Notes under the pieces: generated by a model
The model's input: only the letters and a program-made list of their open reading frames with translations
Databases searched by the model: none
Told to the model about the DNA's origin: nothing
Shown: positions 11,626 through 22,349 of the stretch, piece after piece
How positions within the stretch are numbered: position 1 is the first letter of the stretch
How the letters are laid out: every line of letters begins with the position of its first letter
Program-made: the position numbers and the translations under genes
Source: Diabrotica undecimpunctata
Lineage: Eukaryota; Arthropoda; Insecta; Coleoptera; Chrysomelidae
Assembly: GCF_040954645.1 (NCBI RefSeq)
Contig: NC_092808.1
Location: forward strand, 117,344,049 to 117,408,048
Direction of reading: 5' to 3'
Length of the DNA stretch: 64,000 bases

Positions 11626-13372
11626 TTATTCAGATGAATCTTCATCATCTGGAATCCCATCAGCAGCATCAGTTGTCTTTAAATTTTTATAAAATTCGCG
11701 AAATACTGGACTTATTAGAGGAAGAAGATCCAAAATATCCTTTTTATTGTGCGTTGATATAGAAAGAGCGCTTTTATACAAATTGCTGGGTACCAACCTA
11801 GCATTAGTTTGTCCTCTACGTAAAGAACTTAGCGTCAGAAATGCCTCTTTTTCATCATGGGATGTTTTATAAAGAATCATTTCTTTTTTTCTTGTATAAC
11901 GAAACCAGTTCACATCAAACCAATTGAAAGGATTTCCTCTTGTATCTTTTTATGCATTTTTTCGATCAATCCATCAACAATATCGCACTCCATATGACTG
12001 TGTCAACTCACCATGAATTTATAGTAAATAACTTCTAAATTAATGTTATTTTGCATTGCTACTAAAAACATCATAGCAGCATGTGAATTTTTGTTCTGAC
12101 CACCGCATGTATCCAAGTATAAGACTACTTTGGAAACATGTGGTGGTAGTGATAATAATTCTTTATAAATACATGTAGCTGTATTGTTACTTCCCCTTTC
12201 CCCTTCGCCTTCGTGCCACATGTAACATGCTACTCTTCCTTCTCCATTCTAATGAATAGTTAGGTTATGTCCATAACTGTCTTTAGTAGAAGGTAACAGA
12301 AGAATTTACGTATGCAGTTGGGAGACAATGCTGCAAGTAAAAAGTGAGGCATCTAAAAGTACTATCACATTTTGCTTTTTCTGTATCGTTGCTCTTCATA
12401 ACATATGCATTGTCTGCAGCAATGTGATGAATACTTATCTCGTCTTTTATTTTAGTTTTATCAACTTGAACTTCAGTAACTTTGAGTTTATTACTCAGCT
12501 TCAGTACATTTCATTTATGGCACGTATCTACTTTAGGTTTTTTAAATGAAATGTTCATTTTATGGAACTCTCTTTCATAGATAGGTCTAGGGCAGGTGAA
12601 TAATTTTCTTCACAGCATAATTTGTACATTTTCTGAAGATTAGAATAGTTTCTTTATTATGCTTGTTAGCAGAAGGATCACGACCTCGCTGGTCATCAGT
12701 TATTCTTCCTGAAGTATTTGAATCCCTATTTGTAAGAGCCAGTGTAATAAACATATTTGTCTTATCAAATGTGTTCATAAAACATTGTTTACAAACTTGA
12801 ATTCTAGCGCCATTCACCTTTAAATGAAAAACATGAGTCACTTTTCGAACTTTTTCTTTATATGGATCTAAAGTCCTTTTTCTTGTAGTTTTAGGCAGTT
12901 CAGAGTCTATAAGGCCAACAATATATGCAACACGTTTGTTGCGATCATCCATAGACCAATATTCATCGAATAGCTTTTTTTGTATATCTTCTGAAATTTT
13001 GCTATTGCATTTATTTCTACAGGCTTCAAGTTTTTTCATGCAGCGTGAAGTTTTACCTTATTTTTTGCTGTTACATAAGCTTTTCTAAAGTTTCGATTTC
13101 TTTTACGTTCCATTCTTTTTTTTTTTTTCGTGAATAAACTCCTTCAATCTTAAAATCAATACTGGTTTACCTGATTTTGATCTCCTCTCTGTATTTTCAG
13201 ACCTAGAATTTGGAACAGATTTTATTTTTTCTTCAACAGCATTGCTAGAGTCACTACTATCCGGCATATAGTTTTTATCCTCGTCACTATAATCATCTAC
13301 ATGTCGACATATACTATTAGAGCCAAGAATAGTTCCACAAACTTGAAGTATAGAAACAGTATAAGTTGACAT
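11626..13372 (-). pseudogene. Broken D-x-CGGQNKN family gene (DUF7869-like), copy 1
   Basis: Read on the minus strand. The N-terminus is acidic (DDYSDEDKNYMPDSSDSSN). A basic segment (KRNRNFRKAYVTAKNK) and a Cys-rich part (KKLEACRNKCNSKIS; VCKQCFMNTFDKTN) follow. The core reads SKVVLYLDTCGGQNKNSHAA (about 12,085-12,145) then HSHMECD just past a stop at about 12,003. The C-terminal part is NWFRYTRKKEMILYKTSHD to the stop at 11,626. A frame change lies in the T-run near 13,121, and further stops near 13,040, 12,250 and 12,003. This protein family is widespread in insects and usually annotated as uncharacterised. The D-x-CGGQN…HS[HY]-x3-D pattern suggests an RNase-H-fold transposase-like domain, which is inference. 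Related to the gene at 52.4-54.3 kb but well diverged. Confidence 0.72.
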
Positions 13373-13572
13373 AAACTGTTTTTACCAAATTAAAAGTTCA
13401 TTTAACTAGTTGTACTAAAAAGACCAAATCATTTTATTTAATTTATATTTGCATATTGACTTGTTCTATTGATACCAAGGTAAAGGTATAGTCCTTTATG
13501 GTCTTATTCGGCAAAAATAATATTTTGACCATTTTTGATTTATACTCTTTTTACCGAGCACCCTAGAAATGT

Positions 13573-14337
13573 AGAGGATGATATTAAAGGAAATTTTTTA
13601 TTCTTATTATAGCAGCGTTAACAACTATGGACATCACATGACTTTAATTAATTTTATGTTTTTTTTTTGTATAAAAAAAAGTATGGCATTTGACATCATC
13701 AACAGGATGTATAGGGTATCCAGAAACTCTCTTGACAAACGAAGACCGAAGATTCCTCAAATAATTTTAAGACAATTTAACCCAATTCACCTAGTCCGAA
13801 AATGCTTCCTAAGGGAGCTAGAGCTCTTTGAAAATGGCGCCTTGTAATTAGTTTTTTTTAATAACTCCAGAACGCTTCTAGTTAGAAAAACGAAAACTGG
13901 TACGATTATTTATCATCTAGAGTTGAATCGATTCCATTAATTGAAAATTTCTAGTATTGGTCATAGGCGTTCGTTTTGGGTAGGTCAACGGCTATTTTAA
14001 CGCATAACTTTTTTGTCTTTAACTTGTGATAGTTGATTATTAAATTTTCAGGTATTCTAGTACTAAAAGCTACTCTTACTTTGAGTCGGTAGGATACACC
14101 ATTTTCTAGAAAAATCGATTTGAAAAATTTTCGATTTTCGTCACGAAAGATAAATTAATAGGTACCTTAATTAATTTTATAAAATTATCTTTTGTTTCAA
14201 TGAATGCGGCATACAATTCGTAAAAAAAGTTTAAGAAAAGAAGCAAAAAATCAAACTGAAACACAATTTTATTTAAAGGGTTTTAAAAACAAACTATTTA
14301 TTATGATGGAACGAAACTAACACAAAAGAACAAGTAT
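13573..14337. other. Non-coding, in part the 3' flank of the Tc1/mariner relic
   Basis: From about 13,714 (GGGTATCCAGAAACTCTC) the sequence appears to be the untranslated end of the mariner-like element that follows. The open frame at 13,578-13,847 has no protein similarity that I recognise and is probably chance. Confidence 0.45.
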
Positions 14338-15110
14338 CAAAAGTAGATAGTTACAAAAGATGCTCGATATTGATGACCATTACTCTTTATGCATAAATTT
14401 GCATTTTTGCTTAGAGAACACCAAATTCTTGCAAAAATTCCAAAGTTATTTCTAAATTCGTTGCAAGCATCTTGTATCCTTAGCTAGAGTTGTGCACGAT
14501 TTTGTATCGGAATGGAATAAACAAATGCTTTTATAATATCCCCAAACACAATAATCGCAAGGATTAAAATCCGGCGACCTTGCAACTGGACCGCCTCGTC
14601 CAATCCAGTGGTTTTCGTAGTTATTATCAAGAAAGTCTCGTACATTCCTGCTAAAGTAGGCCGGACAGCAGTCATGTAAAAACCATAAGTTTTGTCCAAT
14701 ATTTAGAGGCAGATCATCTAACAACTCAGATAAAACATTTTGCAGGAAATGTAAGTAATAAGCACCATTTAAACGAGTAGACAATTCCACAAGCCCAACT
14801 ATCCAGACGTTTATGCTAAACCTATTATGATGCTTAAATTCTTGAACAGCATGGGGATTGTCACCAACGTACGAATAATATTGTGCATTACGCATATTAA
14901 AAATTCCATTTTTTGTGAATGTAGCTTTGTCGCAAAACAAAATGTTTTGTAACAGTCTAGCGAATTCTACACGAGCAGGAAAATCTCTTTGTAGCAGTGC
15001 TTGTAGCTTTGTAAACGAAAAGGATATAAATTTTCGTTGTGCAAGATATTTCCTACGGAAGATTTTGAAATTATGGGATACATGGCAGATAGTCTTCGAA
15101 CGCTAATTTC
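14338..15110 (-). pseudogene. Tc1/mariner-superfamily transposase relic
   Basis: The minus strand reads FARLLQNILFCDKATFTKNG with a first Asp in FCDKA (normally TDEA), then RFSINVWIVG, LPLNIGQNLWFLHDCCPAYF with the second Asp, and WIGRGGPVARSPDFNPCDYC with the third. The usual WPP before RSPD is missing, so the spacing between the last two acidic residues is 33 here and would be 36 with it. The N-terminal DNA-binding domain is absent. The C-terminus continues in another frame (NANLCIKSNGHQYRASFVT) to about 14,338. The element is truncated and inactive. Confidence 0.8.
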
Positions 15111-15184
15111 TGGATTTTTCTTAATTTAATATAATTAAAATAATATTAAATTTGGTTATGTTGCAGCTTGGATATTCACAGATA

Positions 15185-16834
15185 GGGGTGGGCGGGGTAA
15201 TGGCGTCACCTTAAGACATCATCATTTTTTGTGACTTAATTTTGAGATGAAAGAAATAATGTGCTATACTACACAAATAATAAACTATGCTACCGATCTA
15301 AGAACTAAGTTTTTAACTTAAATTAGTTTTCAGAAATTTTTCATTCGCCTTGATTAAGCGACAATAAACGCAACACTTTTTTGTGTAACGTGACCGCATT
15401 GCCCCAGGCCTAGGGGGTAATGGCGCCACCTACTGAACTGAAATGATAAAAAATAAGACTTCTCTATAAAACATGTTCTAAGCAAATATCTTTATTGAAA
15501 TTTTATTTGGAAACATAAAAAAATAACAGTATAATGAATGATAAATGAAAACATAACCTAAAAACAACCTACTATTCTATTCACAGAAGTCACAAACATA
15601 ATTTTTGGAACTGTCTTTTCCACTGCATTTAGAATGAGCCCATTTCGAGCAAAGTGTACAGCGATGCCAAAGTTCAGTGTCTCCAAATTCTCCACAAATT
15701 AAACATTTCTCCTCATCGGCAAACACAGTGGGTAGGGAGATATCATCGTTTGAAACATCATCACAAAGTTTGTCATCATCACAATCTTCTGACGATGTTT
15801 CATCAAAATCGAATTTTGGTCTGATAGTTTTCTTCATTTTTTTTGTTTTTTTATTCTTAGAAAGCTCGTCTTCAGATATAAACGTCCTTCTGTTTTGTTT
15901 CAATTTTTTTGATTTTTTTCCAATTTCACTGCTTTCGCTTTTTGCTTCAACTCTCTTTTTTCTTTAGCATCTTGCAGGATATCTTTCATTGGTGTCGAAG
16001 TCAGGATAATAGAATGTTGCTTTCTATCCTGACCTTTTTGTTTGGGATCGGTCCTGTTAGTTGACATTGGTGAAATGTCGAGAATGCTTTTTGAAAAATC
16101 TACTTTTCCTGACGATGTCCCCGGTTGATTACGATTAATAATCTCGATAGCAGTAGCAATAGCAGGACTTTCAGGAGGATTTTCGTTAATAGGTGCCTCA
16201 TTAATAGAGGTATCATTGAGTTTTTCAGAATTTTCCTCCTTGTCCTCAACAATTATTTGCTCTATGACTGAATGAGCAGGAGCAAAATCTTCTTCACTGA
16301 ATGTATCTGGTTGAAACGGAAAAATTCCACATGCTTTGAATCCTGTCACTGCCTTTTCAAGGGTAGCAATCCTCAAGTAAGCTTTGCTGAATATCAGAGC
16401 AATATCGTATGGAGTGATTTTTTGATGAAAATTTGTTTTCATAAAATTATCACACTCCTTATTGAACGCATTCTTAAGAGGCCCGTAGAAAGATACATCT
16501 AAGGGCTAAAGTCTGTGCTAGGAATGGAGTGGAAGCGACACAACGTGAATGTGGTTTGAACGGCAAAAGTCATAACATGGCAAAGAAATATGGGTTCCAT
16601 GATTATCCATTAACAGAAGGACAGGGTCCTCTTCACTTGACTTAGTGGTTCTTCAGCCAATTTAAAACTAAATCTTCGTTGGACCACCCATTGTGTGAAC
16701 ATTTATAAATGGCTACAGGAGCTCCTCCTCGCTGCAACAAAGGTGACATCCGTTTCCTTGGATAAATAAACATTGGGGGCGTATATATTCCTGAAGCGCT
16801 CGTAAACCAACTCCCAACTCGTAACTCTTCCTCT
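15185..16834 (-). mobile_element. Truncated pogo-type DNA transposon with PHD tail, copy 1
   Basis: The left end (TA then GGGGTGGGCGGGGTAATG) matches the left end of copy 2 at 38,221 and the two stay near-identical through the 3' region. A subterminal block GGGTAATGGCGCCA at about 15,416 is also shared. Similarity to copy 2 stops at about 16,834, inside the catalytic domain, with an internal deletion just before. The helix-turn-helix and most of the catalytic domain are therefore lost. Confidence 0.85.
15577..16833 (-). pseudogene. pogo/Tigger-like transposase C-terminal half with PHD finger
   Basis: The remaining catalytic end ([20 protein letters not shown]) and C-terminal helix region (LEKAVTGFKACGIFPFQPD) are followed by a long acidic, Ser/Thr-rich linker, a lysine-rich stretch, and a PHD-type zinc finger: CLICGEFGDTELWHRC, TLCSKWAHSKCSG, YVCDFCE (15,577-15,710). 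All Cys/His ligands of a C4HC3 PHD finger are present. A frameshift near 15,903 separates linker and PHD parts. PHD fingers bind histone tails, so a chromatin-reading role is plausible for the full protein. Here only the C-terminal half survives. Confidence 0.82.
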
Positions 16835-16864
16835 GTTATATAAGATAGGAAAAAAATATTTTGA

Positions 16865-17465
16865 AAAAATCGTTGGAATGCTGAAAATTAAAATTTGGTT
16901 TCATTATTTTACTAATTATATCTTCTGGTGTATCTATAAAATAATCATTTAATTTGTTTGATATTATGTCTGGATCTGTAATCCTAGTATCTTCTATTTT
17001 TAGACAGATATTTTTGTGATTTTTTTGTTTTCCATTAAGTTCATTTATAACAGAACATGTGGTTTTGTTTTTGTCAGAGGATTCAGAGATTTTGTTAAAA
17101 TAAAACTGACCCTTTGTGGTCTCAACAAGAACTTTGTACCTACTGATATTTTCTTTGTCTATATAGAGTTTTTAGCTCATGATATGTCGTAATCAAAAAT
17201 ACAAGATTTTACTTCTTGTGTGACTCATGTTTTTTTTTGGTTTTGGTAATGTTTGGTTTTTCTAATAGGACAACTAATATTGAAAAGAGAACTGTAATTT
17301 ATCATGAAAGGCATTATATTTACTCTCAACATCAGTTGCATGATAAACATCGTGCCATGTTTCTTTACTCAAGAGGTTGTTGAATGCATTTATAGCGCCT
17401 TCATGTGTTACTCTGAAAGTATTCCGAACTGATATCGATGTCATAGTTAGTTAGATTAATAAATT
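16865..17465 (-). pseudogene. LINE fragment (EN-RT linker region)
   Basis: The minus strand reads, with frame breaks, FRVTHEGAINAFNNLLSK, TWHDVYHATDVESKYNAFHD, TTKGQFYFNKISESSDKNKT and ISNKLNDYFIDTPEDIISKI. This arrangement, N.L++YF before the RT, is typical of the linker between endonuclease and RT in CR1/Jockey-like LINEs. No catalytic motif is present. It abuts the truncated pogo copy. Confidence 0.6.
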
Positions 17466-17773
17466 TTAACCTCAAAAGGAATATATTGTGATCCGATTCT
17501 GTATTTACATTTACAGTACCTATACAATCATCAGAATTTGTTCAATACTCAGGTCTTCGATTTTAGTGTTACACGTAGTCAGGGACGCCGCGAAGTGTAC
17601 AATAGTAGAGTCATAGGCTCGGCAGGTGCATTCTGCAGTCAAATTTCACAAGACTACTTTGTATTTGTCGAAGAATCACCATCGGAAAACCGACCGGTGG
17701 ACTGGCGCAGTTTCTGTGAGAAATACAGGAATAAATTGAACATCAAATACGAGTATCCATTTCCATTCCATCA

Positions 17774-17807
17774 GATAATCCATTTCTGTCGTCATAATGG
17801 ATTATCT
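17774..17807. repeat. Short perfect inverted repeat
   Basis: AGATAATCCAT and ATGGATTATCT face each other across about 13 bases, forming a perfect 11-bp stem. It lies at the 5' truncation point of the LINE tail starting at 17,797, so it could be a scar of insertion. Function unknown. Confidence 0.7.
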
Positions 17808-18129
17808 GAGACGAAGCTGCGGTAGATCGAAACTGGAGAGAGTTAGAAACGAACAAATAAGAAACGAAATGAAAATGGAGAGAAATATCAATGATGACAT
17901 AGAAAGAAAACAATTAATCTGGTTCGGACATGTTAAAAGAATGCCAGAGTACAGATGGCCTAGGAGAGTACTGGAATGGATCCCTCCTGAAAGAAGAAAG
18001 AGAGGACGACCACGAAGAAGTTGGCGCAACGATATTGATGAAGCAATGGCGGCAAGAGACTTAGAAGAGGCAACTGCATATGACAGAAAAAGATGGAAAT
18101 TGGGGGCGGAGAAGCGGCGACAGCCGTAA
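17797..18129 (+). pseudogene. LINE C-terminal tail, 5'-truncated, intact to its stop
   Basis: The frame reads RKQLIWFGHVKRMPEYRWPR, RVLEWIPPERRKRGRPRRSW and RNDIDEAMAARDLEEATAYD, ending RKRWKLGAEKRRQP and a stop. This is the conserved C-terminus of insect RTE/Jockey-like LINE ORF2 (W.GHV.R……GRP+.+W). The stop is followed within 13 bases by a (TA)n tract, apparently the simple-repeat tail of the element. Confidence 0.78.
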
Positions 18130-18138
18130 TAAATCCGT

Positions 18139-18141
<3 letters not shown>

Positions 18142-18214
<73 letters not shown>
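18142..18214. repeat. (TA)n tract at a LINE 3' end
   Basis: A pure TA tract directly after the LINE tail, then imperfect to about 18,237. The position suggests it grew from the LINE's own simple-repeat 3' tail. Confidence 0.95.
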
Positions 18215-18222
<8 letters not shown>

Positions 18223-18237
18223 TAGTATATATATAAT

Positions 18238-18699
18238 ACGAGTATCCAACTCGTAAATTGTTTTGTGACAGTAGTGGCCAAGTAGCACTGCTGATTGGTT
18301 TCGGACTTAAGTTTTTTTCAAATCTTACTTATGAGTTTTGACACTAATTACTGGTACTTTTACTTAATTAACTCGTTAAATATTTGAAAATATTAATATA
18401 TTTTCGAACTAGACACACGTCTGAACACTACGGTGTCACGACCACTACCAAAATTACTAAGAATGTAATTAATAAAAATAACACAAAAAGTCCCTCTTCA
18501 AAATGATATTGGTAGAAGTCTTTAGGATTCAAAATCACATTGGTAGAAGTCTTTATGATAGATAGTGGGTTTGTCAGACATCGTCTTTTTTCCACTTTGC
18601 TCCGCATTATTGGGTAAAGTGAAATAATCGGGGGGGGGGGGGAGTAATGTAAAATGTAGCTAGCATATATAACAAGTCTTTATAATGAAAATGTAATTA
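18238..18699. other. Non-coding with short direct repeats and a poly-G run
   Basis: ATTGGTAGAAGTCTTTA occurs at about 18,508 and 18,540 and again at 18,742 at the start of the inverted-repeat arm. A 13-base G run lies at about 18,631. No gene seen. Confidence 0.6.
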
Positions 18700-19960
18700 A
18701 GAAAAATAACACAAAAGGTTCCTCTTCATAATAACTAATAACATTGGTAGAAGTCTTTAGGATTTACTGTATCCGAGATACAATTTTTCAAAATTTGCCA
18801 TTCACATCATTTTTGATTATTTTTTCAAAAATTGTTCTATAACCCTTTTCTACTCAATTTTAGATAGGTATATGCAATCGTAGGTACATTAAGTGAAAAG
18901 AAAAAATAATTACCTTAAAAATGGTCTACTGTAGAAGGCTCTAGGACTAATTTTAAGCAAGATACGCTTCTTCAAAGTGTTCTCCTTTTAGCGATTTTTG
19001 CCATTTACGGTAAAATCCAAAAATTGCGTACGAAATCTTTACTCTTCATCTTTAAAAGCCATTTTAATTTTCGTCGATAGCATACTCTGATCAAAAGCTA
19101 TCGAATTTTTACCGTCGAGTTGATACAAATTTTATTTAAAAAAACTTATTTCGCATACTTATCACATTTAAAATCGCTGGTCGTTGTTTCTGAGAGAACG
19201 GTTCATTCTACAGAAAAAGTGATAGTAAACAGTTTTATTCAACATTATCTCAGCTACATTGTTTGTTTGAAATATTTTTTTTCTACGGCGTACAGATTCG
19301 TGGAAAATCGACGTTTCCCACTACGAGTGGCGGTTTTAGAAGGAAGCACGGGGGTAGGAATCGCAAACTTTGTTTCATCTTTTTTGGAGTTCAAAATTGA
19401 CATTCTCTGCAAAATTCAGCTTGTTTGTATGGTTTTTAGATATTCAGTGGCATTTTCGTCTCTGAATAGTGCGACTGGATTATTCTTTCCTTCTACATTT
19501 AGGTATATACAAATCGTTGTAAGCGGCACAATTTAACGAACCATGTCTTGGTTACTGTTGGTCCTAGAATATAATACAATAGACTATTTTAAAGTACAGA
19601 AAATAAGCTTTCTTTTGTTATTTAGTAATGCATATACCTACATATAGAAGAAAAAAAGAAGAAATTGAAAATAAACTTAAAAGTTTTTCGTTAAAAGTAA
19701 AAAACTTTGAAGAACCGCATCTTGCTTAAAATTAGTTCCAGACTCTCCTACTGTAGACCGTTGTCAAGGTGATTGATTTTTATTTCAATTAAATTTACCA
19801 CTACATATACTTAAAACTGAGTAGACAAAAGTTATAGAACAATGTTTGCGAAAAATAGAGAAAATTTAAAAATCGTTTCTGGGATACTGTAAATTCTAAA
19901 TACTTTCACCAAACGTCATTTTAAATAGGAAGGATAAAAGTTTTTTTATGTAAACTATCT
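18700..19960. repeat. Long inverted repeat, about 260-300 bp arms around a 0.66 kb spacer
   Basis: The left arm (about 18,700-19,000) and right arm (about 19,665-19,960) are reverse complements with roughly 75-85% identity by eye. Matching pieces include ACTAATTTTAAGCAAGAT (left, 18,949-18,966), found inverted on the right at about 19,722, and ATTGTTCTATAAC (left, about 18,830), inverted at about 19,833. The spacer has no recognisable protein; a 138-codon frame at 19,120 has no familiar motif. It could be a foldback or long-TIR non-autonomous DNA element. A transcript would form a long hairpin. Confidence 0.75.
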
Positions 19961-20136
19961 AAACTTATCTAAAATAATAACGCTATTTCTTTTTAATTTA
20001 GGTAGTACATAATTGCTGCTCAAACCACTTTTCAAACAAAATACTGTCCATATCTTGATGATAATGTAAGCGACAATCACTTACAATGACTTGTACACTC
20101 TTAGCAGAGAGTAATAAAGCACCTTCTACCCATCCT

Positions 20137-20928
20137 CCCAAACAGAACAGTACGTTTTGAGTACGTACAATTTTGGTACTGTACGTACATGATGTAAAAT
20201 GTACATTTTAAGTACGTACACTGGGGTACATACCAGTACGTACAGAAGAGTACGTACTATGACGTCTTAAGTATGTACCATGAGAAAGAAGAGCTAAAGC
20301 ATATTTATTATGTTAGGTTATGTTAACCTAACCTAATTTATTTGGTTAGGAATTTTCCACCTCGAGTACAGTTTTGATGTGATAATTCATAACAAGACAG
20401 TTTCATTTAGATTTGTTTTACTTATTTTTGGCGTTGGTGCTTATAGTGTGGTTTCCTGTTATCTTATTCAGTCGAGTGTTTTTTAACTTATATAGTCATA
20501 CTGAAAAATGTATTTTGTGGGTGAGGAAGTGATAAATAAATTATTAAATCAAAAATAAGTAGATTTAAAACAAAACCATGTGGTAAACTTTAAGATTCAT
20601 AAGTTTTGCTTATTTTTTGTACTTCAAATATGAATAATAAAGATATATTCACCTATATTTACTTTTATTTACATAAATCATCATAAGTGTGTATAGTATG
20701 TACATAATATGTATATATAGTATGGACTAGGTACATACCTTCAATATGTACTAGGTACGTACCTTCAGTACGTAGTACGTACTAGGTATGTACCATAAAT
20801 TGGAAAATGTACGTCTTATGTACGTATTAAGTACGTACTTCGTACAGCAAAGTACGTACATTGTTCATACTTTATGTCCCATCGGTACGTACTTGGTTTG
20901 TCTTATGTACGGACTTGTGCTTACTGGG
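20137..20928. mobile_element. Non-autonomous DNA element (MITE) rich in GTACGTAC palindromes
   Basis: It splits a transposase exon. The ends are CCCAAACAGAACAGTACG on the left and, in reverse complement, CCCAGTAAGCACAAGTCCG on the right. Both subterminal regions (20,150-20,275 and 20,700-20,910) are packed with GTACGTAC and variants. A 2-bp direct repeat CT flanks it (20,135-20,136 and 20,929-20,930), and removing the element plus one CT restores the codons around …ESGWVE. It holds no ORF. Superfamily unassigned; a 2-bp duplication would suit EnSpm/CACTA-like elements. Confidence 0.78.
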
Positions 20929-21564
20929 CTGATTCTTCCCCACAATGTAAAATACAAATTCTCTTTCCTCTAGAGGGACGAACATTGGTGACGCAATTTT
21001 TACTACCATCGGTCCAACATTTTTCAAATATATCATGGGTGTCGAACCAAGTGTCATCCAAATAATACAAGTTCTTTCCTTCACTCCTAAAAGACCTTAG
21101 ACTCTCCAAATAATTGAACCTCCACTTTATTAAACGGCTGGATTCCATAATTGCCTGACGTTTATTTACTGTTTTGAACATAAAACCATTAGATTTTAAA
21201 AACCTTCAAAAGGTAGTTTTATGACACTCGGGGATTATTTCTTTGTTTCTTAATTCACTCAAAAGTTTATTTAAAGCTAGTAAGTTATTCACTGAATACA
21301 TACGATATATTGTTTCCCGTATAGCTGATAAATGAAAATTCGGTGATACTCGATGGGCACCAGAATCCTTTCTTTTTTGCGCAACACTGGACCGTCTTTT
21401 ATAAGTTCGTACACAGTGGATCATGGCACTTGTGTCAAAAAAACCGTCTTTTTGATCGCTTCTGATTTAACCATCGTCGAAAGAAGACCTAAGAAAAAAT
21501 ATGTAATGTAACTTTTTAAGGAATTCTGTTTTTTATTAATTAATTAATCGGTAAATATGATTAA

Positions 21565-22349
21565 ACTTCCTAATACCGGATGGGACGAATTCTCTCCCCA
21601 GGTCTAACGTTTTTATTAATATCTGTAATTAAGTTTAATCAATCGCTTTGGCGGTTTAGGATATTAGTAGTTGATGTATTAAGAGCACAAAGAAGTAGTA
21701 AAACCCAAAATACCGCGAACAGAAAATTAAATATTCTCGTCGGATTTCACGAAAATGTATGCTGGGAGAGAATTCGCCCCACGTGGTATCGAGTATTTTC
21801 ACGTTCTACAAAACTGATTTTATCAGTTTAGACGAAAGTTTTGGAATATGTTTATTAATAACTGTACTAATTACTTGCCATGATATGCAGTCGCATTCTT
21901 TACATATTAGCAGTTGATTTTAATGTGTTTTCTTTATCTTTGAAATTTCATTCTTGCTATTACACAGTGGGAACTTTTATATAATTCCCCTATTCGCATA
22001 TTTTTGTCTAGATTTTTCGACGAATCACTTTCTAGTTGGGATTGTCTCTCTAAGAATTTGTAAAGTGCAAGTCCTAAGTGCAAGTAAAGCCCTAAGTACG
22101 TCTGATATCTGATAACTGCTAAAAGTACCTGTTTATTTGGTGAATTTCTGAATGTGACTCTCTTCTGTCTTTGATTTTAGTTTGTTGAATTGGTACTAAA
22201 CAAAGTATACAGACAATAAAGAGTTAAAAAAGTGGTAAGAATAATGAGATACATAGAATCCTTGCGCTTAAAAGTAAACCAAACCACTGGCGCGAGAAGT
22301 CGCCTCACCTGGTACTGGTCGTTTTAAAATTCACCCGATATTAGGAAGG
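21565..22349. mobile_element. TTAA-flanked MITE inside the transposase intron (piggyBac-type)
   Basis: TTAA is present on both sides (21,561-21,564 and 22,350-22,353). The ends are inverted repeats: ACTTCCTAATACCGGATGGG on the left and CCTTCCTAATATCGGGTGAA in reverse complement on the right. A second inverted pair lies inside (GACGAATTCTCTCCC at about 21,584 and GGGAGAGAATTCGCC at about 21,763). TTAA duplication is the piggyBac hallmark. No transposase is encoded. It accounts for most of the 892-base intron. Confidence 0.78.

Noticed and set aside
13578..13847. 89-codon frame upstream of the mariner relic
   Set aside because: Overlaps what appears to be the element's untranslated end; no known motif.
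15100..15125. TTTCTGGAT as the right terminal repeat of the mariner relic (matching part of GGGTATCCAGAAAC at 13,712)
   Set aside because: Only nine matching bases, located inside the expected coding region; more likely chance or a truncation point.
19120..19536. 138-codon open frame inside the inverted-repeat spacer
   Set aside because: No recognisable domain, biased composition and no neighbouring signals; probably chance or antisense.
20309..20350. TTAGG-like units (TTAGGTTATGTTAACCTAACCTAA) as an interstitial telomere repeat
   Set aside because: Only two or three units within a MITE; such motifs are common in insect MITEs and do not form an array.
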